This document shows, one piece after another, positions 1 to 5,464 of a stretch of DNA of 6,243 nt. This stretch comes from an uncultured Clostridia bacterium (GTDB lineage Bacteria > Bacillota > Clostridia > Christensenellales > CAG-138): the NCBI GenBank assembly GCA_947304365.1, contig CAMZAY010000070.1:1-6243 (forward strand). The letters run 5' to 3'. The position numbers and the translations under genes are program-made. Numbering within the stretch: the first letter of the stretch is position 1; each line of letters begins with the position of its first letter. The notes beneath the pieces are model-generated. The model searched no databases and was not told where the DNA came from. It saw only the letters and a list, made by a program, of their open reading frames with translations.

Positions 1-2
1 AG

Positions 3-278
3 CTCGCCAAGCTCCAGTCGAAGATACTTGATACCTGTTCGCGTTACGTCAAACCGGGCGGGACGCTCGTCTATTCCACCTGCACGCTTTCGTCCCGCGA
101 GGATGAGGACGTCGTAAACGGCTTCCTTGCCGGGCATAAAGGCTTCACGCCGGCGCCTGTAACGGGCTCCGTGTCCGAAGCCATCACGGAAAGGGGAAGG
201 ACGGGCATGCTCAGGATATTCCCCGATACCGACGGGGCGGAAGGCTTTTTTATCGCAAAGCTCATAAGGAATAATTAA
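3..278 (+). CDS. rsmB: 16S rRNA (cytosine-967-C5)-methyltransferase RsmB, C-terminal fragment
   Basis: This is the last 91 codons of an RsmB/Fmu-type methyltransferase, cut by the left window edge. The family transfers a methyl group from S-adenosylmethionine to C5 of C967 in 16S rRNA. The fragment reads KPGGTLVYSTCTLSSREDED. YSTCTL holds the family's nucleophilic cysteine (Cys27 of the fragment, codon 81-83), followed by the usual acidic stretch. The tail DGAEGFFIAKL matches the closing strand of the Rossmann-like methyltransferase fold (DGFFIAxL type). The frame is open from the edge to TAA at 276-278, which directly abuts the rlmN ATG. The N-terminal NusB-like RNA-binding domain and the SAM site lie outside the window. 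Other RNA m5C methyltransferases share the Cys motif; the RsmB assignment rests on the C-terminus plus the classic rsmB-rlmN adjacency. Confidence 0.9.
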   Translation, partial: LAKLQSKILDTCSRYVKPGGTLVYSTCTLSSREDEDVVNGFLAGHKGFTPAPVTGSVSEAITERGRTGMLRIFPDTDGAEGFFIAKLIRNN

Positions 279-1337
279 ATGGATAAAGAACTTGCATCGA
301 TGGATACGGAGGAGCTTGCCGCGCTCGTGAACGAGCTCGGCGAGCCGAAATTCCGCGCCAAGCAGATCCTTTCATGGACGCGGCGCGGCGTTCGTCCTGC
401 CGAAATGAGCAACATACCCGCTTCCCTGCGCGCAAAGCTCGAGACTGTCCCCTTCGGCGGGGCGACGATCATCGAAACGCGCCGCTCGAGGAAGGACGAT
501 ACCGTCAAGTTCCTTTACGAGCTTGACGACGGCAATATCGTCGAGGGCGTACTCATGAGCTATTCATACGGCAAAACGCTCTGCATATCGAGCCAGGTCG
601 GCTGCCGCATGGGCTGCGCGTTCTGCGCGTCCACGCTCAACGGCAAGGTGCGCGATCTCACCGCGGGGGAGATGCTTTCGGAGGTCACCGCCGTCGAAAA
701 GCTGATCCCCACGGACGAGGGCAGGAAGCGCACGGTCACCAACATCGTTATGATGGGCTGCGGAGAGCCGCTCGATAATTATGATAATACGGTAAGGTTT
801 TTGAAGAGGGCGACGGCGGAGGATGGACTCGGCATCAGCCCGAGGAACATATCGCTGTCGACCTGCGGGCTCGTGCCGAGGATACTCTCGCTGCCGGACG
901 ACGCTCCGCATGTAACGCTGTGCATATCACTGCACGCGCCGAACGACGAAATGCGCCGCCGCACGATGCCGATAGCCAACGCCTACTCGCTTTCGGAGCT
1001 AATACCCGCGGCGAAGCATTACGCGGACGTGACGGGCAGGCGCGTCATATTCGAATATGCGCTGATAGAGGGGGAGAATTCTTCGGATGACAACGCGCGT
1101 GAGCTTGCGAAGCTGCTTCGCGGCATCAACTGCCACGTGAATCTTATCCCGCTCAACAGCGTAAAGGAACGCAGCCTTAACGGCGTTTCAAGGGGGAGAG
1201 CGGCCGAATTCGCCGCGCTGCTCGAAAGGCTGCATATCTCCGCAACTGTCAGGCGCGAGCTCGGCACGGATATCGACGGCGCCTGCGGACAGCTGAGGAA
1301 CAAGCACATAGCTTCCCGGGAGGAGGAAGGGAAATGA
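279..1337 (+). CDS. rlmN: Dual-specificity 23S rRNA/tRNA adenine-C2 methyltransferase RlmN
   Basis: The product is a 352-residue radical SAM enzyme, normal length for RlmN. The family methylates C2 of A2503 in 23S rRNA and, in some bacteria, A37 of tRNAs; this tunes the peptidyl-transferase centre and decoding. Residues 1-60 are the small N-terminal domain (FRAKQILSW). The CxxxCxxC motif that binds the [4Fe-4S] cluster is Cys109, Cys113 and Cys116 (GCRMGCAFC). The SAM-contacting GEP motif is MMGCGEPLDNYDN, with Cys161 where many homologues have Met, Ile or Ser. SLHAPNDEMRRRTMPI follows. The mono-thiol Cys336 in DIDGACGQL is the residue that forms the covalent RNA intermediate. The chosen ATG abuts the rsmB stop and has TAAGGA at 265-270, 8 nt upstream; an in-frame ATG at 300 is a weaker alternative. 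Cfr is unlikely given the N-terminus and the rsmB/prpC context. The 3' end overlaps the phosphatase gene by ATGA. Confidence 0.96.
   Translation: MDKELASMDTEELAALVNELGEPKFRAKQILSWTRRGVRPAEMSNIPASLRAKLETVPFGGATIIETRRSRKDDTVKFLYELDDGNIVEGVLMSYSYGKTLCISSQVGCRMGCAFCASTLNGKVRDLTAGEMLSEVTAVEKLIPTDEGRKRTVTNIVMMGCGEPLDNYDNTVRFLKRATAEDGLGISPRNISLSTCGLVPRILSLPDDAPHVTLCISLHAPNDEMRRRTMPIANAYSLSELIPAAKHYADVTGRRVIFEYALIEGENSSDDNARELAKLLRGINCHVNLIPLNSVKERSLNGVSRGRAAEFAALLERLHISATVRRELGTDIDGACGQLRNKHIASREEEGK
1321..1326 (+). promoter_or_regulatory. Shine-Dalgarno site for the PP2C phosphatase gene
   Basis: AGGAGG lies 7 nt before the ATG at 1334, inside the last codons of rlmN. It fixes the phosphatase start and supports translational coupling across the ATGA overlap. 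Confidence 0.85.
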
Positions 1338-2068
1338 TCTACGCATACCGTTCTGATACGGGCAAAAGGAAAAAGAACGAGGACTCGTTTTACATACCGG
1401 GCGAGGGTGATATCCCCGTCGTAATAGTCGCCGACGGAATGGGCGGTCACGTTGCGGGCGAAGTCGCCAGCAGCAAGGCAATAGAAAGGATCGTCGATTA
1501 TATCGAAGGCGCTCCCGGCGGAGCGAGCAGCATCACCCTGCTCCGCCAGGCTATGAACGACGCCAACCGCGCCGTGTTCGACCTTGCCATGACGGACGAC
1601 CGTTATACCGGCATGGGCACGACCGTCGTTATGGCGCTCCTCGAGCCGGGAAAATACACCGTCGCCAGCATAGGCGACAGCAGGCTGTATCATTTCGACG
1701 GACGAAAGCTGAGGCGCGTGACGAAGGATCATACCTACGTGCAGGAGCTCGTTTCGGCAGGCCTCATCACAGAGGACCAGGCAAGGACGCATCCTCAAAG
1801 GAACCTCGTAACAAGGGCGGTCGGCACGTCGCGCTTTGAAAAGGCGGACGCCGGCGTTAAAAGCTGGAAGAAGGGCGATATCCTCCTTCTGTGCTCGGAC
1901 GGGCTTTGCGGCTCCGTCACGGAGAGCGAGATGGAGATGATACTCCGCACGACGGGCGATCTGCTCGCCTGCTGCGATAAGCTTGCCGAGCTTGCTTACA
2001 ATAACGGCTCCACCGACAATATCACCGTTGTGCTTGCGGAGAATACGGAGGGCGCCAATGATAGGTAA
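1334..2068 (+). CDS. prpC: PP2C-family (PPM) serine/threonine protein phosphatase, PrpC/Stp type
   Basis: The product is a soluble, cytosolic 244-residue metal-dependent protein phosphatase, close to the length of PrpC/Stp1/PstP catalytic domains. Family motifs appear in order: R6 with N15-E16-D17 (RSDTGKRKKNED), the metal-binding DGMGGH (D34, G35), GMGTTVV, GDSR (114-117), DHTYVQELVSAGLI with RNLVTRAVG, CSDG (metal ligand D189) and STDN (D228). No membrane segment or extra domain is seen. Its partner, the PASTA kinase, starts 11 nt before this gene ends, so the pair is made together. In relatives this phosphatase reverses kinase autophosphorylation and removes phosphate from its substrates. 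Start: ATG within ATGA, with a strong upstream AGGAGG. All core residues are present, so it should be active. Confidence 0.95.
   Translation: MIYAYRSDTGKRKKNEDSFYIPGEGDIPVVIVADGMGGHVAGEVASSKAIERIVDYIEGAPGGASSITLLRQAMNDANRAVFDLAMTDDRYTGMGTTVVMALLEPGKYTVASIGDSRLYHFDGRKLRRVTKDHTYVQELVSAGLITEDQARTHPQRNLVTRAVGTSRFEKADAGVKSWKKGDILLLCSDGLCGSVTESEMEMILRTTGDLLACCDKLAELAYNNGSTDNITVVLAENTEGANDR
2047..2051 (+). promoter_or_regulatory. Shine-Dalgarno site deciding the PASTA kinase start
   Basis: GGAGG lies 6 nt before the ATG at 2058, inside the phosphatase gene. It selects 2058 (MIGKLLNGRY) over the in-frame ATG at 1983, which would add 25 residues encoded wholly within the phosphatase gene and unlike any kinase N-terminus. 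Confidence 0.85.
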
Positions 2069-3916
2069 ACTCCTTAACGGCAGATATAAGGTGATCAGCA
2101 AGGTAGGCAGCGGCGGAATGGCCGACGTCTACAAAGGCATGGACATTTACGAGAGCAAGGTCGTCGCCATAAAGGTTTTGAAAACCGAATACTCGAGCGA
2201 TCCCCAGTATCTGCGCCGCCTCAACCGCGAGGCGCAGGCGATGGTTTCCCTTAAGAACGAGCATGTCGTTTCGCTGTTCGATATGGGCAACGAGGGGGAT
2301 ATCCACTACCTTGTGCTCGAATATGTCGACGGCGTGACCCTTCGCGAATACATGGATCAGAACGGCGCGCTTCCTCCCAACGACGCGGTCGATATAGTTT
2401 GCGACGTGCTCGACGGGCTTTCCCACGCGCACAAGAAGGGGCTTATACACAGGGACGTCAAGCCCCAAAACATAATGATAACCGAAGACGGCTGTATCAA
2501 GCTTGCCGACTTCGGCATCGCCAAATTCGCCGGAAAGGCTACCAAGACCTATGACGGCAAGGAGGCGGTCGGCTCCGTCTATTACATTTCGCCGGAGCAG
2601 GCAAAAGGCGAAGAAGTCGATATGCAGACGGACATCTACTCCGTCGGCGTAATGCTTTACGAGATGCTCCTCGGCAAGCCCCCGTTCACGGGCGAAAACG
2701 CCGTTCAGGTCGCGCTGAAGCATGTGAACGAGGATATCGTCCCTCTTCATGAGGCGAACGACCGTATCCCGATATCGCTTAGCGACGTGGTCGAAAGGGC
2801 GACCGACAAGGATCGCTCCATCCGCTATTCCGACGCGGAGGATATGCAGAAGGATCTGCAGCGCGCGCTCAAAAACCCGCTTTCGAGGTTCGCAAAGGTC
2901 AACCGCAGGAAGGGGACCTCGTCGGCATCCGGCGGGAAGAAGAGCACGTTGAAGGAGCATTTGCCCCTCATAGCAATAGTAAGCTGCGTGGTCGGCATAA
3001 TAGGCGTTTTTCTGCTGATGTTCCTGTTATCCCAGAACAAGGGCGGCAAGGATAACGCAAAGGTCCCCAAGCTCCTTGGGCTTTCGGTAAACGAGGCGTC
3101 CACATTCGCCGTCAACCGCGGCTATGAAGTCAAGATCGCGGGGTACGAGATGTCGGACGAATACGAATACGGCACCGTCTGCGAACAGGATCCGGCGGCG
3201 CTGACAAAGGCCAAGCCCGGCACGGTCGTATCCATTACGGTCAGCCTCGGTATGGAGACCGTCTCGGTCCCCGATCTCTTCGGTAAAACGGTCGACGAAG
3301 CCAAATCCTTACTTGATGAAAGGGGACTTGTGCTTGACAGCGTGATCGATTATGAATCCGGCCCGCAGATCGTCGGCACGGTCATAAAGCAGTCCCCCAA
3401 TCCGGGCGAGACTGTTATGACGGGCGATACGGTAAAGATCACCGTCTGCAAGGAACCCATAGTCGAGACCATAAGGATGCCTGCGCTTTCCGGCATGACG
3501 ATAGAAAACGCGATCGACGCGCTCTATGAAAGGGGATCGTCAATTACCGCATATTCGTTACGGACAACGCCGCCGTATACGGCGACCATCCCGACGGCAC
3601 CGTCGTGGATCAGAACCCGAGCGAGGGCATGGATATTATCAACAACGCCATACTTGCGGAGATCTACGTGTTCAGGCACGATCCCGGCGAGTATAAGGCG
3701 GAGTTCTCGGAGAATCTTACGCTCAGCGCCGCTTCAAACGACGTTATAGTGACGGTAATGACCGACATCGGCGAGATCGTGCTCTTCAGGCAGGAGTACG
3801 GCAGCGGAACGGTTTCGGTGCCGTTCACCGGCCGCTATTGGGAGAAGGGCACGTTCACCTGCGTCATATATGTGAACGGCATGGTTTATACCAGCATCAC
3901 CCGCAATTTCGAATAA
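2058..3916 (+). CDS. prkC: Membrane PASTA-domain serine/threonine protein kinase (PrkC/PknB/StkP type), apparent frameshift in third PASTA repeat
   Basis: This is a eukaryotic-type kinase that senses peptidoglycan fragments. Kinase domain, residues 9 to about 275: P-loop GSGGMADV (17-24), VAIK Lys39, helix-C Glu58, HRDVKPQN (catalytic D133, N138), DFG (151-153) and GSVYYISPEQ. Thr162 and Thr164 in the activation loop are candidate autophosphorylation sites. A basic juxtamembrane linker leads to one membrane helix (about 303-324). Outside the cell lie PASTA1 (335-398), PASTA2 (402-467) and PASTA3 (from 472). As given, the frame runs to TAA at 3747-3749 (563 residues), but from residue 494 it yields an Arg/Ser/Thr-rich tail. 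The continuation of PASTA3 (NYRIFVTDN, GTVVDQNPSEG) lies in the -1 frame and ends at TAA 3914-3916. Restoring one base in the G-run at 3532-3535 gives 619 residues, typical of the family, with a C-terminal beta-rich domain (about 550-619). Kinase identity is very secure. Unsure: whether the shift is a base-call error, a mutation or recoding. Confidence 0.93.
3530..3541 (+). other. Apparent -1 frameshift site in the PASTA kinase gene
   Basis: The upstream frame reads Leu-Tyr-Glu-Arg-Gly-Ser-Ser. If one G is restored in the run at 3532-3535, it reads Glu-Arg-Gly-Ile-Val-Asn-Tyr-Arg and joins the -1 frame. That frame has a TGA at 3527-3529, so the switch must occur after it. From here to 3916 the -1 frame is open and PASTA-like, while the original frame stops at 3749. 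One missing G in a homopolymer is the simplest cause. A tRNA-Gly slip from GGA to GGG would give the same join, but no canonical X_XXY_YYZ heptamer is in frame. Confidence 0.85.
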
Positions 3917-3917
3917 C

Positions 3918-3922
3918 GGAGG
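3918..3922 (+). promoter_or_regulatory. Shine-Dalgarno site for rsgA, selecting a TTG start
   Basis: GGAGG begins 2 nt after the kinase TAA (3914-3916) and lies 5 nt before TTG at 3928. The in-frame ATG at 3838 has no such site and lies inside the kinase gene's 3' end, so TTG is the better start. Confidence 0.8.
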
Positions 3923-3927
3923 CTTGT

Positions 3928-4815
3928 TTGGATACCGGATCGGGCAGGATCATAAAGGGAGTCGGCGGTTTTTATACCGTGCTCACAGAGGGTAACAAAA
4001 CCTGCGTCTGCAAGGCGAGGGGGCTGTTCCGCAAAAACGGAGAGACGCCGCTTCCCGGCGATAACGTGACTTTCACCGTCGACAAAAAGGGCGAAGGTTA
4101 TTTGATGAGCATACTTCCCAGGACGAACGAGCTCCTGCGGCCCGCTCTCGCGAACGTCGATACGCTGCTCATCGTCGTCGCCGCGACGGAGCCGCTCCCC
4201 GATCTCGAGCTTTGCGATAAGCTCCTGATCTACTGCAAAAAGCAGGGCGTCCGTCCCGTGATCGTGATAAACAAATGCGACAGGGGAGAAAGCAGCGCTT
4301 CCGGCGCGATAGCCGAGCAATACAAAGGCGCCGTCGACGATATCGTATCCGTTTCGGCCGAAACGGGCTATGGCATGGACGCGTTAAGGGCGCTCCTCTC
4401 GGACAGCACGACGGCGTTTGCCGGCCAATCCGCTGTCGGCAAATCGTCGCTCATAAACAGGCTGCTCGGGCTCGACTTAAAAACGGGAGGTCTCTCGGCA
4501 AAGACCGAGCGCGGCAGGCATACCACCCGCCACGCGGAGCTTATCAGGATACCCGGAGGCGGGCTGATAGCGGATACGCCCGGCTTCAGCATGCTCGAAT
4601 CCGTTCCGATCGAGCCGGAGGATATCCCGGGCATGTACCGGGAGTTCGGGGAGTATAAGGGCATGTGCCGATTCATAGGCTGCATGCATATCTACGAGCC
4701 GGACTGCGCGGTAAAGCAGGCCGTAGCGGAAGGCGCGGTCAATAAGGAACGGTATCAAAGATACGTCAAAATAGCAAACGAAGCAATAGAGATGAGGAGG
4801 CATAAATATGACTGA
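3928..4815 (+). CDS. rsgA: Ribosome small-subunit-dependent GTPase RsgA (YjeQ/CpgA)
   Basis: The product is a 295-residue circularly permuted GTPase, the usual length for Bacillota CpgA/RsgA (about 300). It binds the maturing 30S subunit, hydrolyses GTP and checks late assembly steps. Residues 2 to about 65 form the OB-fold (GRIIKGVGGFYTV, PLPGDNV). The G motifs come in permuted order: G4 NKCD (115-118), the G5-like SAETG, G1 GQSAVGKSS (166-174, Lys172), the G2 region with HTTRH, and G3 DTPG (216-219). The C-terminal zinc knuckle is Cys247, Cys252, His254 and Cys260. The TTG start at 3928 has GGAGG 5 nt upstream and gives a natural N-terminus; starting at ATG 3838 would add 30 residues read out of frame through the kinase C-terminus. 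The stop lies 8 nt inside rpe. In some species the upstream PASTA kinase phosphorylates CpgA, which makes the adjacency meaningful. All key residues are intact. Confidence 0.96.
   Translation: MDTGSGRIIKGVGGFYTVLTEGNKTCVCKARGLFRKNGETPLPGDNVTFTVDKKGEGYLMSILPRTNELLRPALANVDTLLIVVAATEPLPDLELCDKLLIYCKKQGVRPVIVINKCDRGESSASGAIAEQYKGAVDDIVSVSAETGYGMDALRALLSDSTTAFAGQSAVGKSSLINRLLGLDLKTGGLSAKTERGRHTTRHAELIRIPGGGLIADTPGFSMLESVPIEPEDIPGMYREFGEYKGMCRFIGCMHIYEPDCAVKQAVAEGAVNKERYQRYVKIANEAIEMRRHKYD
4795..4800 (+). promoter_or_regulatory. Shine-Dalgarno site for rpe
   Basis: AGGAGG lies 7 nt before the ATG at 4808, inside the last codons of rsgA. It supports the start that overlaps rsgA by 8 nt, rather than the in-frame ATG at 4823. 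Confidence 0.85.
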
Positions 4816-5464
4816 CAGGGTTATGGTCGCACCGAGCATTCTTTCGGCGGATTTCACCCGGCTTGGCGAGGAGGTCGCCGCGCTTAAAGGCTTGGGCGCC
4901 GATTACGTGCATCTTGACGTTATGGACGGGAATTTCGTCCCCAACATCACGTTCGGAGCTCCCATGTGCAGGGCGCTGAGGCCGACGACCGATCTCGTTT
5001 TCGACGCGCATCTTATGGTCGCCGAGCCAGCGAAATGGGTCAAGGATTTCGTTGACGCCGGCGCGGATATCATCACCATCCACCGCGAGGCGGATATCCA
5101 CGCGCACCGCACTCTGCAGCTCATAAGGTCTTACGGCAAAAAGGCGGGTATCGCGCTCAATCCGTCGACTCATCCCAACGCCGTGGAATACCTGCTCGAC
5201 AGCGTCGATATGGTGCTCGTAATGAGCGTCAATCCGGGTTTCGGCGGGCAGAAGTTCATCGACTCTTCGCTTAAGAAAATAGAGGCGATAAGGAATATGG
5301 CCCTCTCCCGCGGGCTCGATATCGATATCGAGGTCGACGGCGGAGTCAATGAAAAGACCGCCGCGCTCTGCCGCGCCGCCGGAGCGAACGTGCTCGTCGC
5401 GGGCAACGCCGTATTCAAGGCGGAGGACAGGCAGAAAATGATCAGCATGATAAGGGGCAACTGA
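4808..5464 (+). CDS. rpe: Ribulose-phosphate 3-epimerase
   Basis: This 218-residue TIM-barrel enzyme interconverts D-ribulose 5-phosphate and D-xylulose 5-phosphate in the non-oxidative pentose phosphate pathway, in the cytosol. The length matches the family (about 215-225). Signatures in order: APSILSADF (Ser10, Ser13), VHLDVMDGNFVPNITFG with metal ligand His35 and Asp37 (metal ligand and acid/base), HLMV with metal ligand His68, MSVNPGFGGQKF (mobile loop and phosphate contact), EVDGGV with Asp177 (metal ligand and acid/base), and NVLVAGNAVF (phosphate-binding turn). The Arg-free substrate loop and the PNPGFGG-type motif distinguish it from allulose-6-phosphate epimerases, though AlsE-like activity cannot be fully excluded by eye. 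The position after rsgA is standard for Bacillota. The TGA shares one base with the next gene's ATG (TGATG), a coupling arrangement. Confidence 0.95.
   Translation: MTDRVMVAPSILSADFTRLGEEVAALKGLGADYVHLDVMDGNFVPNITFGAPMCRALRPTTDLVFDAHLMVAEPAKWVKDFVDAGADIITIHREADIHAHRTLQLIRSYGKKAGIALNPSTHPNAVEYLLDSVDMVLVMSVNPGFGGQKFIDSSLKKIEAIRNMALSRGLDIDIEVDGGVNEKTAALCRAAGANVLVAGNAVFKAEDRQKMISMIRGN
5453..5457 (+). promoter_or_regulatory. Probable Shine-Dalgarno site for the topoisomerase A-subunit gene
   Basis: AGGGG lies 6 nt before the ATG at 5464, inside the last codons of rpe. It is weaker than the AGGAGG sites upstream, but the TGATG junction also allows re-initiation by ribosomes finishing rpe. Confidence 0.6.

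Noticed and set aside
1983..2057. Upstream ATG for the kinase at 1983
   Set aside because: The added 25 residues lie within the phosphatase gene and do not resemble kinase N-termini. The GGAGG site favours 2058.
1019..2101. Long minus-strand frame of 360 codons opposite rlmN and the phosphatase
   Set aside because: It lies antisense to two genes with complete family motifs. Long antisense frames are expected in GC-rich coding DNA, and its product has no recognisable motif.
2022..2960. Long minus-strand frame of 312 codons opposite the kinase domain
   Set aside because: It mirrors the intact kinase domain, spans two genes, and has no family signature.
3605..3916. Separate 103-residue gene between the kinase and rsgA
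   Set aside because: It begins at a GTG with no ribosome binding site, in the middle of a PASTA motif (GTVVDQNPSEG). It is the frameshifted 3' end of the kinase, not an independent gene.
3750..3927. Regulatory leader, small RNA or terminator between the kinase stop at 3749 and rsgA
   Set aside because: The stretch is open and codon-like in the -1 frame, with no GC-rich hairpin followed by a T-run. It is better explained as kinase coding sequence.
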